Positions 1 to 40,813 of a DNA stretch of 64,000 nt are shown here, piece by piece. The position numbers and the translations under genes were made by a program. This DNA comes from Brienomyrus brachyistius. Lineage: Eukaryota > Chordata > Actinopteri > Osteoglossiformes > Mormyridae. The notes beneath the pieces were generated by a model. It did not search any database, was not told the DNA's origin, and saw only the letters and a list, made by a program, of their open reading frames with translations. Within the stretch, counting starts at the first letter, position 1. Every line of letters begins with the position of its first letter. The stretch lies in assembly GCF_023856365.1 (NCBI RefSeq), contig NC_064555.1, forward strand, positions 13,481,754 through 13,545,753, given 5' to 3'.

Positions 1-189
1 GATAGGAAGGTAAGTCACATTATCTCTCTTCTCCATTACTCTGCGTTTCATTTTTTACTTTACTGATAAAGCGATGCAGTATTTTTCCAGGGAATTAATG
101 CTGTAAGAACTGGGATGGCACCCCTCAGTTTAATGTGATCCAGGTTAAAAGCATCCATGGATTTGGCCAATTAGTACTGTAATGGATTT

Positions 190-437
190 TATGTGCCATC
201 ACAGGGCACACTCACACACCAGTCACTCACACATGCACACCTATGGGCAATTTAGCAACTCCAATTAGCCTCAGCATGTTTTTGGACTGTGGGGGGAAAC
301 CGGAGTACCCGGAGGAAACCCCACGACAACATGGGGAGAACATGCAAACTCCACACACATGTATCCCAAGCGGAGACTCGAACCCGGGTCCCAGAGGTGT
401 AAGGCAACAGTGCTAACCACTGCACCACCATGCCACT
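190..437 (-). repeat. tRNA-derived SINE, 3'-truncated copy
   Basis: Reverse-strand copy of the same element as 57322-57668. The tRNA-like head (gcaccaccatgcc on the plus strand) and box B region (actcgaacccgggtc) are present; it stops before the GGAT tail. Confidence 0.8.
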
Positions 438-1265
438 CTCATATTAAAGAATAAAAGGGAATTAATTACAAGGACCCTAAATAACTAAAACATAATTGTA
501 CTGGTCTGCGTTGAAACAAAATCTTGGTCTGGATTTGTGCTTTCTGGATCTGAAAAGCCCACCTCTGCTTATCATCCACCTCTCTCAGTCTGCTAGGGTC
601 AGGACGCCACACACCCCACTCCACACACCCTGACTGGGTGTCACCCAGCTGTTCACACAGGGAGCTGAGATTTACCTTCAAGATTTCTGTATATCCGTGA
701 GATGAATAGGTCAACGTGCATGACTGTGTAAGAATGACACCTATGCATCCGCATAACTACCTCAGAAAGAAGCCACAAGAGTCAATGTCTCATTGAACAT
801 GCCACAAGATAAGCAGTTAAAGTTAAGCGTTTGGCTGGCTTTGGATTTTCTGGCGTCAGATTTTACTTTCCTGGAAGAATCACGAATAAGAGTTGCTATA
901 TGATATATGATTTATGAAAGACAGAAGTATTTGTGCATCTCTAGGAACAATGATCAGAATTGTTCAGAATATAGTATTTTTGTGACTTTTTATGGACGGG
1001 AAAGGACTCTGAGAAGCAGGAGAGAAGGAGTCTCCAGTCTTCAGTGTTGTTGAGCTGTTGTACTGGATAAGTACATCGCAATATACTGCATCAATCTTAC
1101 ATCTAAAAAAGTTTGATAGTTTAGCTGGTTTACAAGTATTCACTGGCTCTGGTAAATGGCTCTTTAGAGGCTCTTCTCTATCAACATATGTCATGAAACC
1201 TCACTTTTCCCTTTCTCCGCCTTCAGGATGTCTATAGATTTTTCGTGATCATTCACCAAACACGG

Positions 1266-1393
1266 CAGTGTTTCTCAAACCGTTCCTCAGGATCGGATCC
1301 CCAAACATTTTTGTCTGGACTGTCTGGCAGGGTGTTGCGAGGGAGCAGAAATGTGGAACGTCTGGGGGTCCTTCAGAACAGGTTTAAGAAACA
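1266..1393. repeat. short palindromic MITE, family B, diverged
   Basis: Begins cagtgtttctcaaaccgttc and ends with an inverted counterpart (aggtttaagaaaca). The centre has the family's gactgtctggcaggg and gagcagaaatgtgg words. One of seven copies in the window. Confidence 0.6.
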
Positions 1394-1630
1394 TGTCATT
1401 ACAGGGTTACGATGGTCCTGGGATCAAATCCAGCAAGCAGGGCACAAAGCAGGGAATACAACCACACACAGTGGGCAAACCTGAAACAGTGATTTACCCA
1501 GCCATGTGATTTTGGACTGTGGGAGGAAACTGGAGTCATTGTACCAATATCTTTATAAAATATCCATCCATCCATCCATCCATCCATCCATCTATCCATC
1601 CATCCATCCATCCATCCATCCATCCATCTA
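1394..1630 (-). repeat. degraded SINE-like sequence with (ATCC)n tail
   Basis: Contains gattttggactgtgggagg and an (ATCC)n run with cttatccag, the minus-orientation tail of the SINE family. The tRNA head is unrecognisable. Confidence 0.4.
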
Positions 1631-2514
1631 ATTCTTATCCAGTACCGAGTCACTGCCAACAGACAATGAACCAAAATCCTCACACTCAAAAGATACACTG
1701 CACATGACTAACAAAGAGGAACGTATGTCAAACACTGTGGAAACTTACTATGAAGTATGAAACGAGTAACACAGTACTTAAGTATCGGACTGGCATTCCT
1801 GATCTGAGTACTTCTCGGGTTCAGTTGATGGTCACCCTTACATAAATGTAATTATGTAATGTATAGTAAGTCAAATAGCAAATAGTCAACCTCTACACCA
1901 GAGCATGTGAGAGGAGCGGGAGCGGGAGCGGGAGCAGGAGCGGAAGGATTTCAACTACAGTGGGAGCGAGTGCGGCGCAGCATATTTGAAAAAACTGAAG
2001 CATCACCCACTCACATCTTGAAATAAATCATTTCTGCTTGAATGTGGATATTCCTACTTCTGTTAGCCAGGTTATAGCTCAGGCTAAAATGAAAACACAG
2101 TGCAGATTGTTTTTTTTTGGGATCAAGTGGTGAGCAATTTCATTGGACCGGCGTGAAAATCAGTCGGAGCCCGGGAAGCATACCGCTCCATCAGCGATGA
2201 GTGGACATTCTCATCACTCCGCTCCACCCACATCCCCTGCTCTACACTAGTGAGGTTACATCCGATGAGACCTTTCTTTGGAAAGAGGTTCAGAAACAAA
2301 TCCACCTGATGGATATGTCTCGATGTGCCACTGTGGATACAAACTGCTGTCCGACGGGTGGGGGGGGGACACAAAGATCAGCCTATGGGATCCCATTACT
2401 TAAATTTCCCTACAGGGTTTGTCTTTATCAAATACCCTTGTGAGTTTCTTTGGTAAAGGGATTCCAGGCCTTAATCTCCAAACACCAAGATAGTCTATTA
2501 TTAACTGTAATGTT

Positions 2515-3660
2515 TCAAGTTACAAGTTTTATTGTCATTAATTGTTCCGAGGAAATTCTTATGCAACTGCTGCAGGGTTAGGGAACGGGTGCAAGACGGG
2601 AGGCACTATAAGAATCAGTCAACAATAACGAAGTAACAAATACGTGCAAAGGGGATACAAATGGACTAGATTTATTCATAAAAAATGGATAAAGTGCAGA
2701 AGTGAAACATTAACCATGTGTGATATGATGAAGGGGGGGGGGGCAAGATGCAGGTCACAAGCTGTTTAGCAACCTGATAGCCTGGGGAGGGAAAACTGAA
2801 ATGGGTGGTGGTGTATGATGGTGCAAATGGTGGTATATGGTATGTCGTGGTGGTATGCGTGGTGATGCACGTGGTAGTAGATGTGGTAGTGAATGCGATG
2901 GTGCATGATGGGCCATGTGGTGGTGCATGATGGGCCATGTGGTGGTGCATGATGGGCCATGTGGTGGTGCAAGATGGGCCATGTGGTGTGTGCATGATGG
3001 GCCATGTGGTGGTGCAAGATGGGCCATGTGGTGGTGCATGATGGGCCATGTGGTGTGTGGATGATGGGCCATGTGGTGTGTGGATGATGGGCCATGTGGT
3101 GTGTGGATGATGGGCCATGTGGTGGTGCAAGATGGGCCATGTGGTGGTGCATGATGGGCCATGTGGTGTGTGGATGATGGGCCATGTGGTGTGTGGATGA
3201 TGGGCCATGTGGTGGTGCAAGATGGGCCATGTGGTGGTGCATGATGGGCCATGTGGTGTGTGGATGATGGGCCATGTGGTGTGTGGATGATGGGCCATGT
3301 GGTGGTGCATGATGAGCCATGTGGTGGTGCATGATGGGCCATGTGGTGTGTGCACTGGTAGCCTGGTAGCTCTTTCCAGAGGGCAGGAGTGTGAAGGGGG
3401 CATGAGCTGGGTGGCCAGTTGTACCTGATAATAAACTTACCCCCTTTTGGCAGTGAGAGCAGTAGACTGATTATAGTGTGGAAGATCTGTGTTAATTGTC
3501 TTTGAAGCTGTTAGGACAGTCCTTTGCAGAAGTTTGTGGTCCTGGGCATGTAGGTCAGCCACCCACAACATGATGCATTGAGTCAGGGTGTGGCTGGGTA
3601 ACCTGACCACAGAGGACCTCGCATTGCCGCAAACGTTGGAAAAGGGTGCGACTTTGAACG
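2515..3660. repeat. dispersed fish repeat containing an expanded minisatellite
   Basis: Flanks of the minisatellite (attgtcattaattg near 2535; ctctttccagagggcagg near 3370; gtaggtcagccacccacaacatgatgc near 3550) look like a widespread fish element whose reverse tail is a tgacaataaaact motif. Family name not assigned. Confidence 0.5.
2907..3356. repeat. 22-23 bp minisatellite, about 20 units
   Basis: Units gatgggccatgtggtggtgca(t/a) and gatgggccatgtggtgtgtgg(at) alternate about 20 times with little divergence. It keeps all three minus-strand frames open (MAHH/PHGP-like peptides), which are artefacts. Confidence 0.9.
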
Positions 3661-6600
3661 GTGTACCTGTGGGAGACAGAGCGTGTTTCTCATTCTGCTT
3701 ATAGCCATAACGTAAACGAAAGCTGTTTCTCAATCAATTGCATATTGTTGACACTCCAAACTAAAGAAGGAGAAATAAAAACAGTCTCGACCATATACAA
3801 GGCAAGCTAGTTCCAACAGGAGATCTCGACACCTGCTAGCGTCTCTATATACCAAGCCTATTCACAGTCAGAGAGCTGACTGTGAAATAAACACAATAAA
3901 ATCTTAAATGACATGTTAGCATACCACACAAAATAGAGAATTTATGTGAAAGAATGAAGAGGAGAATGTTAAAATAGCAGGATCTGTGTGAGAGTAGAAG
4001 AATTCTTACAGTACTTAGTACTTAGATTATCGCCAGAAACAGTCCGCCTGTTACAATGCCTGCAATATTCATGTTGAAATACGTTCGGTGTCGCAGCCAG
4101 GATTCCTTCGTCAGACGATTGCGGCTAAGTGTCAGCTTTCCAGACAATTTTTTGTGCGCTTATTTGCGAGAAGCTGGTTAAAACCTGCACAGCATCACAT
4201 AAACAGCAATACTAATCACTGCATTAGTTACTTTGCTTCAAACCACAATGGAATTCCAGTGTAATTCCAAAATCAAACTGAAAGCAGGACAATTTAATAG
4301 TGAAACCGCCGAATATGGTGAATCCTTAATGAAATGGTGAGTAGTGTATTAGTTTAAAATGAGGTGTGTGGATAGTCATAAGGAAAACAGCTGAGTCTGA
4401 AACCACTTTCAGAGGCTGTGAAATTAGAGAAGGCAGCAAAGGCGTACCGTCTGCAAGTTCACCCTTTCTCTGTGGTAATTGTAGATTCCAAAATGATTAG
4501 CAAATGCACACCTTGGATATTTCAAAACTATGAAGAAGAAACTCATCCAAGGTTTGCTGGCATGGTTGCTTAGGAATAGAAGACGTGATCTTTCTATTTT
4601 TAGTAAAGTTTAATCGATATTATTGCAGCTTTCATGGAACATAAATAATCATTAAAAATTGGCCCCAGTTAAAACTTTCTCAGAACTGGTCTAGAGCCTG
4701 TTACATAGCTAGATACAGAGGCTACTGTTTTGTAGGCCGAGCCATTGTTCAAATGATAATACAGAGCTAATCCAAAAGCGCTGCTCTGTGACCTCTAGGT
4801 GAATGTGTGTTTATGTGTCAGTGACGGCGATGCCTGCTGCGTTTTTGTGTAATCCCGTGTATGGAGTAAAAGCAGAGAGTGCTGGTAATGTCCTACATAG
4901 CCCATTGCAAATCCCAACCCCGGAACCAGGCGTGTTTGCATAAACACTGAAATTCACACACAGAACCGGAACATCTAATGCTGGTGCCGCTATCCTTTCC
5001 TTCAACTTTATTTGCTTTGTTTGTCTTCGGATTCAGTTTCTCCCCACACTTACCAAATTAAATAACTTTAATTAGTCATATTGTTAATTAGAGGGCTATC
5101 ACTGGATGTTAATTCATAAGAGATTTTAAGGGGGTTTTTACTCTTAATAAAACTTAAAAAGAAGCTTGTTTTTTCCCAGTGTAGTAACTGTCAGGGGCAA
5201 GGAGGTGACCCCTGGTAGGTGGAGCGATGATCCTTGCAGCTACCATCTGGTGTCACCAGGCTGCACCAATCATCAGGAGCCTTCATGAAATCCAGATGGA
5301 AGCAGTTTCTTCTACACGTTTTGCAGGCTGGTGCAGTTTGGGGAGTAACGACACCTACAGAACTCATGGGGAGAGGTGACAATAACCTGTCCCCCTGCAA
5401 GTGGGGGGGGTGACTATGACACTGGGGAAACCCCACCATCTCAAAATTACTACAAAATGTACATAGACATTCACTCTGTGTCCCGCATCGATAGAAGAGC
5501 TGAATGGATGGATGGACAAAAATGTAGATAAACACACAAAGAAAAGTCAAAGACAATCAGGCGGATGTTGATTTGATTTTGGTTTATTTTCAGTCCATGT
5601 TCCTGACAATCCCAGTTGCTGAAGCCTGGAACCACTGCGATGGTGTAATAGAGCAAAGCATCAAACAAACCTGAGGACTCCAATCTGTACACAGAGCGCG
5701 AGCTTTTGCCACATGCAGAATGGGCTCACAGGGCGATGACTGCATTGCTCGAGATCAGCTTAACTTTGATTAGATGTTCAGAATCATGTCTTGCTCTCTG
5801 TAGCACCGGAACATCAGATGTAAATAGGTTTCTCATACTACTTCTATAGTATGTTCCTATCCCTATACAAGATGTCTATAAAATAAACAGGCAAAAATAA
5901 TTCCTTCTCTTCAAGGTAACCAGATCGCACTGCATTCCAGCTCGATCGGTCAGCTACTGTTTAAAGAGGATTTTTTTTTGTGCTTCTTTAATTATAGAGA
6001 CATAAAAAGGCTGGTTATTTTATCGATTATTTTTCATACTTGACCAAATAAATCCTGCATTCGTGTGCTTTATTTGAACAGAATCATAATTATGTAATAT
6101 TTGAAAATTACGACTATTATAATATAAAATTTAAATCTATGCAAATGAATGTTTTTATAATGCTGTTATGAATTTTGAAATATTTCTTTGTTTCCTTTTG
6201 GCCACTTAATTGCAAACTTCAAGCTGGAGTCACTCAAGAAATAAAATACCAATCCCTGCTTTTCAGCGCAAATAAGCAAAAAGAAGACCACCAATTTTCA
6301 ATGAAGTATATATATATATATATATATATATAGACAATTAATGCTAATTTAATTTTTATGTTAAATTAATAAAACTGAAATATAACAGAAACCCATATAA
6401 CACTATATACCTCATGCTGTTTTGGGCAGGATGTACTAACTTCTACCTAAGAGGTCTGAAAATGCAAATTCACGACCTTAGCGAGTCAGCGTGCCTCACG
6501 ATAAAGCCCATAGCATTGCAGGAGCGTTGTCTGTTCAGGGTAGTCAGCACCTTGGTGATACATTTTGAAAATATAATTCACCCCATTGTAATGTTCAAAA

Positions 6601-8234
6601 TGGGTTTTTATGGCAGCACAGAGAGTTTACATGTCGCAGATGCAAGTACTATGGATTAATATGGCCATACATTAACTTGTAAGGTAATACACTAACTGTC
6701 CAGTACAAACCAATGCTTTAAGGTACACATCTCTAAAAATATTAAAATATTTTAAAAACTATTAAAAATTTCATAATGGAGGCATATTGAGAAAAGGCTC
6801 TTTACAAAAACATTCGTCACACTGTATAACAGGGCTACAGACAAGTGCTGGAACATTAACTAACTTACGCAGAATTCGGCTGGTTTTCATTTGAATTCAA
6901 CATGCAGTATTGATTATTATGTTGTTTGAAATCTATTTAAACATGAACTTTAAACATTTCTGTGTTGTTTACAATTACAAACAGTACCACAATTAAAAGT
7001 GAATCCGTTGGAGTTCATTGGCTATTGATTTATGCAAAGGAGTTACTTTATTCTATGTTACTTTATTACAACATAAAGCTTTCCATAGAACTGTGTCAAT
7101 GTGATTTTTTTTGAGAAATTATTAATACAATTTATTCGTGACCCAATTATACTGCGTACTGTGAATATAAAAATGTCTGGTTACTTGAATATCAGGCCTG
7201 GTAAAGTTTAATCCATCACTGAAATTAAACTCATTTTTAAGTTTTTTTTTTTTTTTTATATTATGAAGATTTTGAACATTAGTCATATTAAGAATTTTTG
7301 CTTTGGAGTCACAATGCAAATCTTGGCACTGGTTTCCTCTTCTGAGGGCAGATGGATCACTGATCGTTGGCAGGTATTTTTGGGGGGGGGGGTATGGGGG
7401 GTGGGCAGTAAGAGGGTACATAAGAGGGCTGACAGAGGAGACATGCTACAGCTATGACAGAATCAGGCTTTTGGTCCTCCTGATAAGCTCCCAGTGTAAA
7501 TAATACTGTACACCAAGCACAGCACAGCACAGCACAGCACAGCACAGATCCAGTATGACTTAACATTATGGTCCAAAACGTAAAGCAAGGTAACGCAGTT
7601 TTGGCCCTGAGGCTGACTTCTGTTAAAGGAGTTAATGGAAGACGAAGCCGGTGAAATACCTAAAATAACTAACAAAATAAAATGCCCGTGCCGGAAGGTG
7701 GGTGACCAACAGGACTGGGGCTCATCGTGATTTTCTAGTTTGACATATGAACTGGGTTTAGGCAGTATTTCAAGGGGCCCAGCTTATGTCTGCAGCAAAG
7801 GCTGCTGGGAGAATCAGGACAGAATCTCCACCCGTCCTGTTTCGCCTTGAACCCACAAGGTCACTGAAGCTGTAAACACAAACATTTGGAAAGAAAAAAA
7901 AATAAATGATCACACATGAGTGAGTACAATGCCGGTAAGCGTACATCCAGTATGGCAACCCACGAAGAATCATTACCAGTCTGGCAGTCGGACAACTGTA
8001 TTTAATGGACCTTAATGCTAGAATGCCATGGCAACCCTGAATGAGCCCCATCAGCCCACCATGACTGGAAGGCGCACGTTGGGAGGGAGGCGGTACGGAA
8101 ACAGGTGAGCGGGGGCCTCCTTGAGGTCAATTACTTTACAAACCAGAGTCCAGCATGTGTAGGACATGAAGGAGGGGATGTTTCTAGGCTGGGTTTTGAG
8201 GGTGGGGGCGGGCTGAGGGTGACTGAGAAGAAGG

Positions 8235-37095
<28,861 letters not shown>

Positions 37096-37100
<5 letters not shown>

Positions 37101-37300
37101 TTTTCGGACACAATTGCGGCTTTGTCCTCTTTAGAATGTTGTATGTGTTGCTTTTTGATGCGACGTATATGAAATATCCGCCGCTCTTCGCTTGGTGCAG
37201 TGCGAGTGGGACAATGCAGCGCTGAGCACGGAGCGGCTGACAGCGAGGAGCGTGTGAAAGCTGCAGGAAGGACCGAGCGAAAAGACGGGATGCCAGCAAG
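37096..37300 (-). CDS. bcan: bcan exon 1: 5'UTR and split start codon region
   Basis: Only five bases are coding: ATGCG at 37100-37096, followed by donor gtaggt. They join exon 2, whose first base completes codon 2, giving MRFGSLPLG in frame. The start has A at -3. The upstream stretch to about 37300 is CpG-containing and read as 5'UTR or promoter; its right limit is a guess. I chose this start because exon 2 has no upstream ATG of its own before the hydrophobic signal core, and this junction creates a normal signal peptide. Confidence 0.65.
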
Positions 37301-37967
37301 CCAGGGTTTAAACTACCACGAACAGCCCACTTTTTTCTCCACATGTAACCCACTCTTGTCTAATTTGAAGGGGGGGGGGGGGGGGTAAAGAAACTGGGAT
37401 GGAGGGGTGGAAAAAAATTGCAGCGTAATTGTACAGGCTTCTCAATATAAAGCAAAAGGGTCACTCAAATATGCAGGAGGACGAAGAGAATCGGGGATTT
37501 ATACGTGCATGCATGATTTCGTGCTATTCCGACTGTCTGTAAAACAGGGGCATTTGATTCTAATGAAGAAGGGTGAAGGACCGGCCGATGGAGAGAAAGT
37601 CGGTGCTTGAACGGTGCGTCAGTGCAGTAGCCGGCAAGTTGCTGATGCTGCACGCCGGGCAGCCAGAGCAGATATGCCGGGGCAGGTCTGCGCTCAGCGG
37701 CCGCGCTTCCCGCGACACTCTGAACTTAGACATTTATTAGGAAATTATTAAACTGCACGGTGTGTAGGTGACGTTTACAGAAAACAACCCAACTCTAATT
37801 ATCCATTAAAATAAGATCAAAGATTTAATTTAAAAAAATGAAAAACAATGTCACACTAAACTGACTATAATTGTTGCTCATAAGAGGGGCGTTGAAACCC
37901 GGGGGGACGTGATCATGACAGTACAGCAGAAATAAATGGTCATGTGTTAATTCCCCTGATATGGGAG

Positions 37968-38165
37968 GAGTGAGGCTCAGCGGGCTAGGACACTGTGCCT
38001 GTGATCGGAAGGTTGTCGGTTTAAATCCTACGGTTGGCAGAGTGATGTCACTGTTGGGCTCCTGAACAAAGTGTTAAGCCTCCATTTGCTCCAGGAATAA
38101 GCCGACCCAGGTTTCTCAAAGACTTATAATTGCTTTGGATAAATGTGTGTGTAAATAATGTAAAT
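37968..38165 (+). repeat. tRNA-derived SINE, family 2, best-preserved copy
   Basis: Head gtgaggctcagcgggctagg with box A-like bases, box B ggtttaaatcc 45 bases on, ttgggctcctgaacaaagtg body and a short aaataatgtaaat tail. Confidence 0.65.
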
Positions 38166-38199
38166 ATATGCCACATACCTGCTCTGTCACATTTTCATA

Positions 38200-38450
38200 C
38201 ACTGTCAGAAAAAAGGAGCATCACTTTGTACCTTGTCACTGGGGCTGTACCCTCAAAGGGAAGTGTACCTTTCAAGATACAGAAATGAGGAACATTTCTG
38301 TACCTTGGGGATGTTCCTCAGAGTTCATTTCTATACCTTAAGTTACTAAAAGGTACAATTACTTACAGCTAGGGTACAGTTGGCAGACCCTTGAATGTAC
38401 AGCACCAGTGACAAGCAAATGTACAAATTGGTACACTTTTTTCTGACAGT
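38200..38450. mobile_element. MITE, family A, copy 1
   Basis: Terminal inverted repeats actgtcagaaaaaagg and acttttttctgacagt. The interior has ggtacaattac, aggtacag and ttcctcagagttcatttct words. No ORF. Confidence 0.85.
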
Positions 38451-38587
38451 ACGACTACAAGTTTTGGACGCACTTCCTGGGTTTAGATGACACAAGTAAA
38501 CACACATGTGCGTGACCGGTACAGGTAAGATTTCACTTTGTACCAGATCAAAGGGGCAGAAAGGACAGAAGGTCTGTGAGCACAAGT

Positions 38588-38904
38588 ACCCTCAGAAAAA
38601 GGGTAAAGATTTGTACCTTTGCTTGTTATTGGTTCTGTACCCTCAAGGGTCTGCCAAATATACCATTAACTGTAGATAACATAGATAACTGTTAAATGTA
38701 CCCTTTAAAGTACAGAATTGTATCATTGTACCATAGGAATACAATAATGTTGTTTGTACCTTAGGGATGTTCCTCAGAGTTCATTTCTGTATCTTAGATC
38801 AGATTAAAAGGTACAATTACCTACAGCTAGGGTACAATTGCTAAACCCTTGAAGTTATAAGTAACAAGCAAAGGTACAAATTTTGACCCTTTTTTCTGAG
38901 AGTG
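38588..38904. mobile_element. MITE, family A, copy 2
   Basis: Same family and orientation as the element 138 bp to its left, sharing ttcctcagagttcatttct and ctacagctagggtaca. TIRs (ctcagaaaaagggta / cccttttttctgag) are more diverged. Confidence 0.8.
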
Positions 38905-39761
38905 AAGGTAGTTAGTTGGCAGGCAGGGGTAACAGAACAGTGATAAGGTGTGCTGTAGTATAACGGCTGGGGGGGGGGGGGCAATAAGAGCATATCTACT
39001 GGGTAGGTGGGTTAACCAAGAATAGTGAGTATAGGGGTTAGCATGCAGGTGGTGTAGCTTAGCAGTGAGAAAGGGCAGCTGATTGGGGGCGGCTGGGGAA
39101 GAGCGTGAATACTTCTTTGTAGCAGCCCCCCCCACACACACACACACACACACTCAGTGGCTGCAGCGGAGTGGCAGGCCTAGAATTTAACACAGATGCA
39201 CGGTCAGGGGGGGTAGCAGCAGCACACAAGCAGGAGGCAGGAAAGAGTGGGCTGGGTGGATTAAATGGTGGAGAAGCTCGATGGACTTCATCCGTCCTCT
39301 CAGCCCAAGGTGCACCCTCCACAGGACAAGTCACTTTAAGCTCCAATTGCACCATATCCCCCTTCATCATAAGGGCTTAACTCTTTCACAAAGCTCATTT
39401 GCATTACATTATACCGTTGCTTAGCAGTCCTCTCTTTTTTACATCGGAAGCAAATGGCCTTTTACAGTTTTTTCCCTCCATCTATACAGCTTGACATAGT
39501 AGTGAAGTAAGTTAGAGTAAACTTCTTATAATGGGCTGAAATGCTCTCCTGGAAACTAAGGCATTAACACCTCTGTTGTACTGCGCCCGTCTGTCTTGCA
39601 GTAACAATACGTTTCCTGTGCACTGGCTTAAGTATGTCCAGTCGAGTGGTATTGCCATGCAGGATTGTACCCATTTGAGCCAGAAAGCATGAACTAAAGC
39701 AGATCTGCATGATCACTTTTTCTCAGGCCAAGGTCATACAAACTAAGAGTAACCCCATCAA

Positions 39762-39913
39762 CAGAGGTGGGAAGTTCAGGTCCACAGAGTAAAGGTCCAG
39801 ACCAAGATTTTGTTTCAACCAATCAGTTGACAATTCTGTGACTATGACTCCTTATACTGAACTGGTTAATCGAAACAAAATCAGACAAATCTTGATCTGG
39901 ACTCTTTGGACCT
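39762..39913. mobile_element. hAT-like foldback MITE fragment
   Basis: Left end cagaggtggg is hAT-like; arms ggtccagaccaagattttgt and its inverse (aaaatcagacaaatcttgat) pair around a short loop. The outer right end is missing. Confidence 0.6.
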
Positions 39914-39924
39914 ACAGCGGTAGA

Positions 39925-40020
39925 TGGCAGTTACTGCAGGATACTGTGATGGCTGTGAGTTTCGGCTCCAGGCCGAGCCTCCCATAATCCTGCACTGGAT
40001 GATTAGATGGATGGATGGTC
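39925..40020 (+). repeat. SINE 3' fragment
   Basis: Ends atcctgcactggatgattag followed by atggatggatgg, the tail of the SINE family seen complete at 57322. Confidence 0.5.
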
Positions 40021-40529
40021 AGAGTGTGAATTCGGACAAAGCCCTCAGATCAGCAGTTTACCCAAAACTAAGAAGCTCAGGTCACGCCACTTATCCACAC
40101 TTACGAACCACTTTGGTTCACCTGAATGGACGACCACTACAGGTGCCAACAACAGCACTTCATAATGGTAAATCCTTACAGCTCTCCCACCCAGATAGTA
40201 ACCAAACCCAACTTCAGCTATACTTCAAGCGATCATGACAGGGTGGTCCAGCCGTTCAACGAGTAGTCTGTCCTGCAGCTGGCCACCCTGGATGGAGTTC
40301 TGGCAAAATATCTCACCAATGCTGGTCAACTGTGTTCATTTCCAAATATAGAGTTACAACACGGCAGCCAGAACAAAAGTAACTAAGGGGTTTGGAGAGG
40401 GGGGGGGTGAACTAGTGAAGACAGGCATATTAGCAGACAGCTAAGATGCTTCCTGAAGAACATGACACACCAGAAACAATAATGGATTTTTAATGTTTTG
40501 GAGAAATAAATCAAAACTCCATACAGCTG

Positions 40530-40813
40530 TGTCAAGTCCGGCTCATACGATCCTCGTGTGTGCCACGCCCCCTGATTATCCATGCGCGCTTCCCCAAACA
40601 TGCCCAGCTGTGTGTTGTTATTTCGCCCTGTTTTTTGTCTATATCAGTCCACGTCTTGCCCTATCCGATGTCCGTCATTGATGTTAGTGCTGTTGTTCTG
40701 GCCTGCCCGAAGCCAGCGGCCCCTTAATAAATCCCCGGTTTTCCCGACTTTTGCCTCCCAGTTTCGTCATTCCCTGCCTCCTTCCTGCCTGTCCGAACCC
40801 GCGACTCTTGACA
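40530..40813 (+). mobile_element. solo LTR with target-site duplication
   Basis: A 284-bp segment starting TGTCAAG and ending CTTGACA, flanked on both sides by AGCTG (40525-40529 and 40814-40818). It contains cttaataaatcc as a poly(A) signal. No internal retroelement sequence remains, so this is a recombined single LTR. Gypsy-type affiliation is inferred. Confidence 0.75.

Larger units (their letters stand above)
1..8234. other. gene-poor flank 3' of bcan
   Basis: No exon with convincing similarity was found on either strand. Contents: a SINE copy (190-437), a degraded SINE-like stretch with (ATCC)n (1390-1630), a MITE (1266-1393), GGAGCG triplet-rich tract (1912-1945), a dispersed repeat with internal minisatellite (2515-3660), (TA)n at 6307-6332, poly-T near 7242, and (AGCAC)n at 7521-7548. 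The proximal part (about 8000-8234) may be bcan 3'UTR. Confidence 0.6.

Noticed and set aside
2672..3403. Long minus-strand ORFs with MAHHPHTTW-type repeats
   Set aside because: They are the minisatellite read in three frames; no start context, splice sites or homology.
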